Shown: piece after piece, positions 8,175-16,309 of the stretch | Layout of the letters: each line of letters starts with the position of its first letter | Numbering within the stretch: the first letter of the stretch is position 1 | Source of the DNA: Ferrovibrio sp046297895 | GTDB lineage: Bacteria > Pseudomonadota > Alphaproteobacteria > Ferrovibrionales > Ferrovibrionaceae | DNA length: 64,000 bases | Direction of reading: 5' to 3' | Assembly: GCF_046297895.1 (NCBI RefSeq) | Contig: NZ_JBKBHC010000002.1 | Coordinates: 62,001 to 126,000 of the forward strand | Made by a program: the position numbers and the translations under genes | Notes under the pieces: model-generated | Databases searched by the model: none | What the model saw: only the letters and a program-made list of their open reading frames with translations | Told to the model about the DNA's origin: nothing

Positions 8175-9704
8175 ATGAATGTAAGCGCACCGACGGGCAT
8201 TACCGAAGCCACCGGCGGCGTCGTCCTGTGCCAGGATGCGCACGCGCTGTCGGAACGGCGTGCACGCGCCATGATCGGCCGCGTCTGCCGCGACTATCTG
8301 GACGAAAACATCCTGATTCCGATCGAGCTGCTGCATCACAGCGGCCATGCCAAGCTGCTCAACGGCGCCGAGAACCTCTGCGCCGCGCTGGTGCAGAAGG
8401 CCGCCGTCGCCCAGGCCCAGGCCACCAATTCGCCGGTTCGCGACAAGGTCAAGAAGCTGTATGCCATCACCACGGCAGCCATCACGCAGGTGGAGACCTT
8501 CGAGAAGCGCCTGCCGTCCACCCCGCTGACCCACCGCCTGCTGGCCCAGCTGATCGCCTCTGACCCGCTTTACGGCACCCGCATCGCCTACTCCGCCCTG
8601 GCGCATCACCTGGAATTCTCCAAGAACTGGACGGAAAAGGCCGACCGCTGCCTGGCGCTGTTCGACACCGGCATCGACCAGGGCGCCATCGGCATCCTCG
8701 ATGAGGCCCTGGCGGAAATCCTGCAGGCCAAATCGTCGGTCCCCGAACTGCTCGGCAAATTCCGCGATGCCCGCCTGCGCATCATCCAGCTTATGGCCAT
8801 CCTCGACAAACGCTATGCGATCGACGATGCGGCCTACGACACCGAGTTTGCCCAACGCCTGCATGCCGTGGTGGCCAAGCACAGCATGCCTGCCCTGCGG
8901 GACGCGGTGATCCAGTTGCTGCGGCGGCTGCTGATTTCATCGGTGCCGCTGCTGTCCGAGGAACCGGCAGAGGAGTTCCCCGCCACGCGCGAGGTCTATG
9001 CGCTGCTCACCAAGGACCGCGATTTCGCCCTGGAACTCGGGGCCGCGGATCTGTTCGAGAAGCGCATGGTGCGCCTGGTGACGGCCGAGAAGCTGAACAA
9101 GCTGGTACCGGGCTATTACTCCGCTCCCAAGCTGATGACCGCGCTCAAGCTGTTCGAGGAAGTGATCGGTGACGGGCCGAAGGAAATCCTGCTCAAATAC
9201 ATCGCCTATCTCTACGAGCACCGCGATCTGGAGAAGGAATTCGTCGATCCCGCCTACACCACAGAGGAAAAGGTCGAAATCGCCAACGAGCTGCGCAAGC
9301 TGACGATCAGTACGGGGCTTTCCGATCACCGCCGCGAGCAGTTCCTCGGCATTCTCGACCCGCTGATCCAGCGCCTGTCAAAGGGCGACCAGCGACGCTC
9401 GACCCGCAACCAGTGCGGCCCCGAGGATCATGTGGTTCTGGAAGGCGCTCGCATTCCGCTGAAGAACTGGAGCGCCATCGGCCTGCTGTTCGGCCCGATC
9501 AGCGGCACCTTCCTGGAAGGAGAGCTGCTTAAACTGACGGTGAAGATCAAGAATCCGAAGCTGCAGATCACCTTCGATGCCGAGGGCGATGTGGTGCGCT
9601 ACACCGACGAGGGCTTCGTGGCGATGAAATACCGCTGCCTCGATACCCAGGCGGCCAAGAAGGTGGCGCTGTATTTCGACCCGCTAGCCGGCGCGAAGGC
9701 CTGA
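8175..9704 (+). CDS. Large helical protein with C-terminal PilZ-like domain
   Basis: 509 aa, no signal peptide or membrane segment. Residues 1 to about 400 are mostly helical and match no family I recognise. The last ~100 residues look like a PilZ domain: RRSTR (407-411) fits the RxxxR motif and NWSAIG (431-436) fits the [D/N]xSxxG motif that together bind cyclic-di-GMP. The spacing and the following beta-rich segment also fit. A c-di-GMP effector role is therefore likely but the output is unknown. No partner gene is obvious; the next gene is on the other strand. Confidence 0.6.
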   Translation: MNVSAPTGITEATGGVVLCQDAHALSERRARAMIGRVCRDYLDENILIPIELLHHSGHAKLLNGAENLCAALVQKAAVAQAQATNSPVRDKVKKLYAITTAAITQVETFEKRLPSTPLTHRLLAQLIASDPLYGTRIAYSALAHHLEFSKNWTEKADRCLALFDTGIDQGAIGILDEALAEILQAKSSVPELLGKFRDARLRIIQLMAILDKRYAIDDAAYDTEFAQRLHAVVAKHSMPALRDAVIQLLRRLLISSVPLLSEEPAEEFPATREVYALLTKDRDFALELGAADLFEKRMVRLVTAEKLNKLVPGYYSAPKLMTALKLFEEVIGDGPKEILLKYIAYLYEHRDLEKEFVDPAYTTEEKVEIANELRKLTISTGLSDHRREQFLGILDPLIQRLSKGDQRRSTRNQCGPEDHVVLEGARIPLKNWSAIGLLFGPISGTFLEGELLKLTVKIKNPKLQITFDAEGDVVRYTDEGFVAMKYRCLDTQAAKKVALYFDPLAGAKA

Positions 9705-9730
9705 GACGAGCGTGGCCGCACCGGGCGGCT

Positions 9731-10048
9731 TTACAGCGAACGGCCCAGATAATCGGCCACATTCTGCGGCAGGAAGCCCGCCTTGCGCACCGCTTCCTTC
9801 AGCCGGTCTTCCGCAACACCGAACCTGTTTGCCCAGTAGCGGACATCCTGCTCGGTGCTGACATTCACCCGGCGATACCGGGCCGCCAGCACTTCCCGCG
9901 CCCTGTCGCCAGCCCGCGCATTGCGATGCCCCTCCTGCGAGGGGGTCGCGGTGGTCGGCTGGCTCGCCGCCACCGGATCGCTGGCAGGGAAACTGTCGCG
10001 CAACCCGGCATCGAGGGCATCGTCCCGGCTGGATTTACGTTCCGGCAT
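9731..10048 (-). CDS. Small DUF3606-like protein
   Basis: 105 aa with RBS GGAGG before ATG 10048. The N-terminal part contains LDAGLRDSFPASDP, a short motif found at the start of many small proteobacterial proteins. Residues about 60-100 (EQDVRYWANRFGVAEDRLKE) match the DUF3606 pattern of an acidic, helix-turn-helix-like ~50-residue domain. The function is unknown; it is soluble and basic. It is divergent from the CHAT gene. Confidence 0.75.
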   Translation of the reverse strand: MPERKSSRDDALDAGLRDSFPASDPVAASQPTTATPSQEGHRNARAGDRAREVLAARYRRVNVSTEQDVRYWANRFGVAEDRLKEAVRKAGFLPQNVADYLGRSL

Positions 10049-10268
10049 GGCATCCTCCTGTTTGCATTACAGTACGGAAACGCCGGGCCGGACCCCGGGT
10101 TCCTGCGCGGGGCAGAAGACCGCTGGCTTCGGGCCGCAACCAGAAAGCGCGATGCGGGAATGGCAACCCGGCATTCGCGCAGGCCGGCGATCGATCATCA
10201 CCCCTTCTCAAGCACTGGCAGGAGGGTTAGCCTGTGGGGCAACTACAAATCAAAATTCGGGGGCCGTC

Positions 10269-13200
10269 ATGCGCCGCTTCTTCGCCGGGCTGGCTGTGAG
10301 TGTCCTGGGGCTGGCGTTCGCACCCTGCTGGACCGTGGCAGTGGCACAGCAACAGCCGGCCGCCGCGCTAGCGGCGCCGCCGCGCAGCATCGCCGATATC
10401 GTCGCCATCCTGGACCAAGAAAAACCCGATCCGGCGCGCCGCGCCCGGCTTGTTGCAGCCGCCGAAGCCGCCGAGCCCCCGGGGCTTGATGCCCGCGAGC
10501 GCAGCCGCTTCCTCTATGGGCGCGCCCAGGCAGCCAACCAGGTCGGGCGCACCGAGGCGGCGCTCGCGGATACCGAGACGGCGATCAGGCTGGGCCAATC
10601 CGTGGGCGACGACGTCTATCGCATGCAGCAGCTATATGCCGGATTGCTGCGCATGACCGGCAAGCCGCAGGAGTCGCTTCGTTACTACATCGAGATTGCC
10701 GAGACCGAAAGCCGAGGGCGGCAGCGCGGCCGACTGTTCAGCATCTATCGCAGCATCGTGCAGGGCGCGACGGTAGGCGGCGATTTCGCCATGGCGCAGC
10801 GCTACCTCGGCTATGCCGAGCAGCAGTTGCGCGAAATCACCAACAATGTACGAAGCCAGAACGTATTCATGTTCGTTTCGTCGTGGCAGGCCGATATCGA
10901 CACTGCAAAGTCGATCCTGGCCACCAATCGCGGCCAGTATGCCGAGGCAGAAAGCCATCTGGTTTCCGCCCTCGCCAACAACCGGGAAGCCCTGAACCGT
11001 TCGAAACACTGGCCCGACCCTCCGGCGGCCGGCACCATAGAATCCGGCGGCGACATGCTTCTCTCCAACCTCGGCGAAACCAAGCTGGCGCAGGGCCGCA
11101 TGACCGAGGCGGAAGTCGACATCCGCCAGGCCCTGCTCAGTGCGCTGCGACGCGAAGGCAAGTACACGTTCCGCACGGCGATCTATGTCAGCAGCCTGTC
11201 GAACGTGCTGCTTGAACAGGGCCGCCTGGCCGAGGCGGAAAAGATGGCGCGCACTGCGGCCGACATCTATCGCGAGATCGGCTATGACGAGAATGCGCCG
11301 GCTGCGCTGGCCACGATGCGCGCCGTAGCCAATACGCTGGTGCTGCAGCGCCGCTGGCAGGAAGCCGCCGAGCTGTATCAGCGCATGATGGCCGCGACCG
11401 CCGACTGGAGCGATGCCCGCGCCAGGGCGGTCCGCCGCAACCCGGCCCGCATCCTGACCATGGCGCGCACGGGGCAGGGCAGCGCGGCGGCCGAGGTCGC
11501 CGCGCAGACGGTGCAATACAAGTCCGAGCGCATGGGCGACAAGCATTTCGAGGTGGCGATGGATCGCGGCCTGCACGGCATCGCGCTGGCCGCAGCCGGC
11601 CGCGACCCCGAAGCGATGGCCGCCTTCCGCGATGCCGTGCCGATCCTGCTGTCGGCCTCGCGGCAGGCCGAAACCGAGGAATCCGGATTGGCCACGCGCG
11701 ATTTCTTCGTGCAGACCATCATCGAGGACTACATCGTGCTGCTGGCGCGCGTGCAGGGTAAGCCGGCCGGCGCCGGAATCGACGCGGGCAGCGAGAGCTT
11801 CCGCCTGGCCGATGCGGCGCGCGGCCGTAACGTGCAGCGCGCCCTGGCGGCCTCGGCGGCGCGCGCCTCGGTGCGCGACCCCAAGCTGGCCGAGCTGGTG
11901 CGTCAGGAACAGGACCAGCAGAAACAGATCGCGGCCCAGTTCGGGCTGCTGTCGAACCTGCTGGCCCTGCCGCCGGAACAGCGCGACGACAAGACGATCC
12001 AGGTCATGCGCAAGGATGTCGATGCCCTGCGCGACAGCCGTGCCCGGACGCGCCAGCAGATCGAGAAGCAGTTTCCAGATTATGCCAGCCTGATCGACCC
12101 CCGTCCGCCGGCGGTAGACGAAATTCGCGCCACGCTGCGCGAGGGCGAGGCGCTGGTGTCGTTCTATCTGGCACAGGAAAACAGTTTCGTGTGGGTTGTG
12201 CCAAAGCAGGGCGCCGTCGCCTTCGCGACCGCGCCGCTGGGCGCGAAGGCCATCGAGGCCAAGGTGCAGAAACTGCGCCTCGCGCTGGAACCGCAGGCGG
12301 AAACCCTGGGCGATATCCCGCCCTTCGATCTCGCGCTTGCGCATGAACTCTACGCGGCCCTGCTGCAGCCGGTGGAGGCCGGCTGGAAACCGGCGAAAAG
12401 CCTGTTCGTCGTCACCAACGGCGCGCTCGGCCTGCTGCCGCTGGCCTTGCTGCCAACCGCGCCCGCGCAAGCCGACGCCAAGGCCGCTCCGCTGTTCAGC
12501 GGCTACAAGTCCGTGCCCTGGCTGGCGCGCAGCCATGCCGTGACGCAACTGCCCTCCACCGCGGCGCTGAAAACCTTGCGCGGCCTGCCGGCGGGCGCGA
12601 CGAAGCGCGAGCCGCTGATCGGCTTCGGCGATCCCTACTTCAGCGCCGAACAGGCCGCCGAGGCCGCCACCGAGGCTCCGCTGCAGATCGCCTCGAGCGA
12701 TCCGGTTGCGGTGCGCGGCGCCAAGCTGAAGCGCCGCAACGCGCCGCAGACCACGGGCGTCGACAGTGCCGAACTGGGATTGCTGCCGCGACTGCCCGAC
12801 ACGGCCGACGAACTGCGCTCGGTGGCGCTCGCCATGCAGAGCGATCCGGCCAAGGCGCTGTTCCTGGGCAAGCAGGCCAATGAACGTACCGTTCGCCAGA
12901 CGCGGCTGGACAATTATCGCGTGGTGGCATTCGCCACCCATGGCCTGATCCCGGGCGATCTGAACGGGCTGACCCAGCCGGCGCTGGCGCTGACCGCACC
13001 TCAGGTGGCCGATGTGGACGGCGACGGCCTGCTCACCATGGACGAGATCCTGGGGCTGAAGCTGGATGCCGACTGGGTGGTGCTGTCGGCCTGCAACACC
13101 GGCACCGGCGCGGGCGCGGGCGCGGAAGCGGCCTCGGGGCTTGGTCGGGCCTTCTTCTATGCCGGTACCCGCGCCCTGCTGCTTACCAACTGGTCGGTGC

Positions 13201-13403
13201 ATTCGGCCTCGGCGCGCGATCTGGTGACCGACCTGTTCCGCCGTCAGTCCGCCGATGCGCGGCTGGGTCGCGCCGAGGCATTGCGCCAAGCGATGGTCGC
13301 GCTGCTGGACGGGCCGGGCTATCAGGAGGGCGGCCAGACGCTGTTCAGCTATGCCCACCCGATCTTCTGGGCGCCCTACAGCCTGATGGGCGACGGCGGC
13401 TAG
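10269..13403 (+). CDS. Exported TPR-CHAT protein (caspase-like clan CD protease domain)
   Basis: 1044 aa from ATG 10269, which starts a signal peptide (MRRFFAGLAVSVLGLAF, cleavage near AVAQQQ), implying a periplasmic location. Residues about 75-500 carry TPR-type helical pairs (for example EAALADTETAIRLG, LAEAEKMARTAADIYREIG). A coiled stretch follows and then a CHAT domain (about 720-1044). The His-Cys dyad is present: His891 in VVAFATHG and Cys942 in VVLSACNTG. Between them lies an EF-hand-like loop (915-926). CHAT domains are peptidases related to caspases and separase. The gene converges on a CHASE2 adenylate cyclase with only 4 bp between stops. Confidence 0.88.
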   Translation: MRRFFAGLAVSVLGLAFAPCWTVAVAQQQPAAALAAPPRSIADIVAILDQEKPDPARRARLVAAAEAAEPPGLDARERSRFLYGRAQAANQVGRTEAALADTETAIRLGQSVGDDVYRMQQLYAGLLRMTGKPQESLRYYIEIAETESRGRQRGRLFSIYRSIVQGATVGGDFAMAQRYLGYAEQQLREITNNVRSQNVFMFVSSWQADIDTAKSILATNRGQYAEAESHLVSALANNREALNRSKHWPDPPAAGTIESGGDMLLSNLGETKLAQGRMTEAEVDIRQALLSALRREGKYTFRTAIYVSSLSNVLLEQGRLAEAEKMARTAADIYREIGYDENAPAALATMRAVANTLVLQRRWQEAAELYQRMMAATADWSDARARAVRRNPARILTMARTGQGSAAAEVAAQTVQYKSERMGDKHFEVAMDRGLHGIALAAAGRDPEAMAAFRDAVPILLSASRQAETEESGLATRDFFVQTIIEDYIVLLARVQGKPAGAGIDAGSESFRLADAARGRNVQRALAASAARASVRDPKLAELVRQEQDQQKQIAAQFGLLSNLLALPPEQRDDKTIQVMRKDVDALRDSRARTRQQIEKQFPDYASLIDPRPPAVDEIRATLREGEALVSFYLAQENSFVWVVPKQGAVAFATAPLGAKAIEAKVQKLRLALEPQAETLGDIPPFDLALAHELYAALLQPVEAGWKPAKSLFVVTNGALGLLPLALLPTAPAQADAKAAPLFSGYKSVPWLARSHAVTQLPSTAALKTLRGLPAGATKREPLIGFGDPYFSAEQAAEAATEAPLQIASSDPVAVRGAKLKRRNAPQTTGVDSAELGLLPRLPDTADELRSVALAMQSDPAKALFLGKQANERTVRQTRLDNYRVVAFATHGLIPGDLNGLTQPALALTAPQVADVDGDGLLTMDEILGLKLDADWVVLSACNTGTGAGAGAEAASGLGRAFFYAGTRALLLTNWSVHSASARDLVTDLFRRQSADARLGRAEALRQAMVALLDGPGYQEGGQTLFSYAHPIFWAPYSLMGDGG

Positions 13404-13407
13404 ACGG

Positions 13408-15504
13408 TCACTTCTCGGTCAGCGCGCGGGGCGCGATGCCCGCGCCCGGATCGCGGTCAAGGCGCGCGATCCAGCGCTGCGCGGCGGCATCGTCGGGCAA
13501 GCCGCGCAGGATCGCCTGCGCGCCATTGGCATCGCCGGCCGCCAAGGCCTTCATGGCGGCATCATAGGCAGTGAGAATCTGGTTCTGCCATGCCGTGGCC
13601 CGCCCCTTGCGCGCCAGCGGTTCGAAGATCTGCACGGCGGCCAAGCGGCCCACCACCTGCACGCTGTCGATGCGCCGCGCCAGCACGGCATCGCCTGCGG
13701 CATTCATCGTCGCCTCGCTGGCCAGGATCGTGGTGCCGTATTGCTTGTTGGCGCCTTCCAGTCGGGCCGCCAGGTTTACCGCATCGCCCATCGCGGTGTA
13801 GTTGAAGCGGCGCGGCGAACCGATATTGCCGATCAGGGCGCGACCGGTATTCAGTCCGATGCGGGTATGCAGCACGCGGCCCTTCACGGCGAAGCGCTCG
13901 GGCTCGCGCAGCAAGGCGTCGCGCATGTGCAGGGCCGCGCGCAGGGCATGGGCGGCATGCTTGGCGTCGTTCAGCGGCGCGCCAAAAACCGCCACGATGG
14001 CATCGCCTATATACTTGTCGACGAAACCGCCATGGCCCTCGATGATTGCCGTCATCGTCGAGAAATAGCCGTTCAGGGCCTGTACCAGCTCGGCCGGCGA
14101 ACAGCTTTCGGCAATCGACGTGAAACCGGCGATGTCGCTGAACAGGATGGTGACCTCCCGTTCCTCGCCGCCCAGGCTGGGCAGGCGGCCGCTGGCCACC
14201 ATGCGGTCGACCATGGTGGAGGGCAGATAGAGCGAGAACAGGCGGGCGATCAGCCGCTTGTCGCGATCGGCCACCGTGAAGCGGTAGGCGATGGCGGCCC
14301 CCAGCACCAGCAGCAGCGCAGCAGCAACGTTCAGCCAGGGCATGACCATGTCATGGCGCAGCAGCAGCGCGGCAATGAACGGCAACGACACGCCCCCGCC
14401 CAATGCCGCCGCCAGACCCGGCAGCAGCGGCAGGAGAAAGACTGCCAGCCCGCCCGCCAGGGCCGCCAGCAATGCCGCGATGAAAAGCGCGGCGGAAGAC
14501 CATTCGCGCAGCTCGCTGCCATCCAGCAGGTTGTTGATCGCGGCGGCATGGATGAACACGCCGGGCAGGCTGTCGCGCGCGAAGGGCGCGGGCTGCGGGC
14601 GCGGCAGGATGCAGGGCGGCGGCGGATTCGCGCCGTCGCGCGCGGTCACCAGCCGCTTGGACGTGAGGCGGCGGTCTTCGACATCCAGCACCGTGCCAAT
14701 CAACACGACGCGGCCGGCGAAATGCCGGCGAAAATATTCCGTGTTGCCGGCCGCGGCGCAGGCCTGCAGATCGGCCAGCGAGTAGCTGGGCACATCGCCT
14801 GGCCCGGTATTGAATCCAATCAGGATGTTGCCATGGGCATCGGCGGCAATCCGGCGCGCTCCCAGCGCATAGCCGCCGGTATCGCGCACCAGGGGGGTGC
14901 CGGCGCGGCGCTGTGCCAGTTCGGCGGCGATGCCCGGCTCGCGCCCACCATCGGCGGTGGCGAAATCGAGCGGCACGCGGCGGATGATGCCGTCGGGGTC
15001 CTCGAACACGTTCAGCGCGCGGATATTGCCGCCGCCGCCCACGGCGACCTGCTGCGCCTGATGCGGCAGGATCGGCTGGTGCGAATGCTGCACCTTGCCC
15101 AGTACCAGCTTGCCGGCGCGAGCGGCATTGCGCATGGCGACCAGGAAATCGCGCTCAAACCCACGCTGGAAGGCATCCAGCGTGGTGGGGTAGACCACGT
15201 CGAAGCCGATCACAGCCGCCTCTGCGGCCACGGCGCTCAGCACCGGCGCCAGCAGCGGCGGCCAGGCGGCCTGCGGCATGTCGCTGAAGGGTGGCGTGCG
15301 ATAGGTGGCTTCGTCGATCGCCACCACCACGGCATGGCTGCGCTCCGGCTCTGCCTGCGGCCCGAACAGCAGGTGGCGCAACGGATAGGCGAGATCGAGG
15401 GACGGGCCGCGCAGCCACATCCCCGCAGGGCTGGCCAGCAGGGCTGCCGCCCCCAGCGCCGCCGCGGCGATGACGGCCAGATCGCGCAGGCGCTGGCGGC
15501 TCAT
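13408..15504 (-). CDS. CHASE2-domain class III adenylate/guanylate cyclase
   Basis: 698 aa. A first membrane segment (about 8-28) is followed by a periplasmic CHASE2 sensor (about 40-330), three hydrophobic segments (about 340-430) and a cytoplasmic cyclase domain (about 440-620). Metal-binding aspartates sit in ILFSDIAGFTSI and KYIGDAIVAVFGAP; GDAVNLAARLEG carries the transition-state Asn/Arg. It should make cAMP or cGMP in response to a periplasmic signal. ATG 15504 starts 7 bp after the stop of the exported protein gene upstream, so both form one operon. In this organism type such cyclases often adjoin CHAT genes. Confidence 0.92.
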   Translation of the reverse strand: MSRQRLRDLAVIAAAALGAAALLASPAGMWLRGPSLDLAYPLRHLLFGPQAEPERSHAVVVAIDEATYRTPPFSDMPQAAWPPLLAPVLSAVAAEAAVIGFDVVYPTTLDAFQRGFERDFLVAMRNAARAGKLVLGKVQHSHQPILPHQAQQVAVGGGGNIRALNVFEDPDGIIRRVPLDFATADGGREPGIAAELAQRRAGTPLVRDTGGYALGARRIAADAHGNILIGFNTGPGDVPSYSLADLQACAAAGNTEYFRRHFAGRVVLIGTVLDVEDRRLTSKRLVTARDGANPPPPCILPRPQPAPFARDSLPGVFIHAAAINNLLDGSELREWSSAALFIAALLAALAGGLAVFLLPLLPGLAAALGGGVSLPFIAALLLRHDMVMPWLNVAAALLLVLGAAIAYRFTVADRDKRLIARLFSLYLPSTMVDRMVASGRLPSLGGEEREVTILFSDIAGFTSIAESCSPAELVQALNGYFSTMTAIIEGHGGFVDKYIGDAIVAVFGAPLNDAKHAAHALRAALHMRDALLREPERFAVKGRVLHTRIGLNTGRALIGNIGSPRRFNYTAMGDAVNLAARLEGANKQYGTTILASEATMNAAGDAVLARRIDSVQVVGRLAAVQIFEPLARKGRATAWQNQILTAYDAAMKALAAGDANGAQAILRGLPDDAAAQRWIARLDRDPGAGIAPRALTEK

Positions 15505-15511
15505 GCCGGGA

Positions 15512-16174
15512 TCAGAAGCGGACGAGGCGCAGCAGCAGCGGCCCGCCGCCATCCGCGGCGCCGGGATCGATGCGGAATATGGTGGTCTTGCCGTGCAGAA
15601 CGGCACGATAGATGCCGCCGGCATAAAGCGGCTTACCGGCCTTGGCCAGATCGAACAGCTTGCCGCCGGCCTTGTAGACCAGCACGGTTTCGGGCTGATC
15701 CAGCCGCTCGATGGTGAGTTCGCCCGGCTGCTCGACGGCAAAAACCGGGGCCGTGTAGAGCAGCGTCACGCTGGGCTCGGGCACATTGGCCGGCGTCTTG
15801 CCGGTGCCGGGGCCGCGGCGGAACACCATGGCGCCGCTCTTGCCGGCCTGGCTGCCGCCGAGCGCCAGGTTGGCGGCGCATTTGAGTTGTTCCTGCTGGA
15901 TCTTGCCGCCGCTGACGGCCGACGATTGTGCGCCGATGGTGACAGTGCCGCCGGTGATGGTCTCGCGCAGGCAGGACTGCATATAGCCCAGCGTGATCCG
16001 GCCGTTGGCAGGCAGCGTGATGACGCGGCCAGGTTCAAGGAAATCGAATACCTCGATGCCGGCCACCGGCGCCGATAGGTCCTCGACCACGGCGGCGGCC
16101 TTCTGCTGGGCCAGCGCCGGACCAGCCATGATCAGACCGCCGATGAGCGCGACCAGTACAAGACGAATTCCCAT
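15512..16174 (-). CDS. Exported protein of unknown function, partner of the CHASE2 cyclase
   Basis: 220 aa from ATG 16174 (RBS-like GGGG upstream). A signal peptide is clear (MGIRLVLVALIGGLIMAGPALAQ). The mature part is beta-rich with two Cys, one in a segment (GYMQSCLRETITGGTVTIGA) that resembles the FecR-like beta domains used by periplasmic regulators. It is the first gene of the unit with the cyclase, so it may bind the CHASE2 sensor or the facing CHAT protein. I do not recognise a named family; FecR-likeness is a weak impression. Confidence 0.7.
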   Translation of the reverse strand: MGIRLVLVALIGGLIMAGPALAQQKAAAVVEDLSAPVAGIEVFDFLEPGRVITLPANGRITLGYMQSCLRETITGGTVTIGAQSSAVSGGKIQQEQLKCAANLALGGSQAGKSGAMVFRRGPGTGKTPANVPEPSVTLLYTAPVFAVEQPGELTIERLDQPETVLVYKAGGKLFDLAKAGKPLYAGGIYRAVLHGKTTIFRIDPGAADGGGPLLLRLVRF

Positions 16175-16245
16175 AGCATCCCCCTGCCCCGCCTGGCGCC
16201 AGTATACCGCCAACCGGGCGGGGGACGGCAATACGGCCGCTTGCC

Positions 16246-16285
16246 GGCAAAAAAGAAAACCCCGGCGGATCGCTCCGCCGGGGTT
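16246..16285 (-). terminator. Intrinsic terminator of rpsA
   Basis: On the minus strand a 12-bp stem (AACCCCGGCGGA, loop TCGC, TCCGCCGGGGTT; 16258-16285) is followed by a run TTTTCTTTTTT. It lies 25 bp after the rpsA stop. Confidence 0.92.
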
Positions 16286-16309
16286 CCATCTTCGGTAGAG
16301 ATACGCGCC

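Noticed and set aside
9855..10268. N-terminal extension of the CHAT reading frame by 138 codons
   Set aside because: It runs over the opposite-strand DUF3606 gene and its promoter, while ATG 10269 starts a clean signal peptide.
10632..13358. A 908-codon open frame antisense to the CHAT gene
   Set aside because: It is rich in Arg, Gln, His and Gly, has no family motif, and mirrors codon bias of the real gene in GC-rich DNA.
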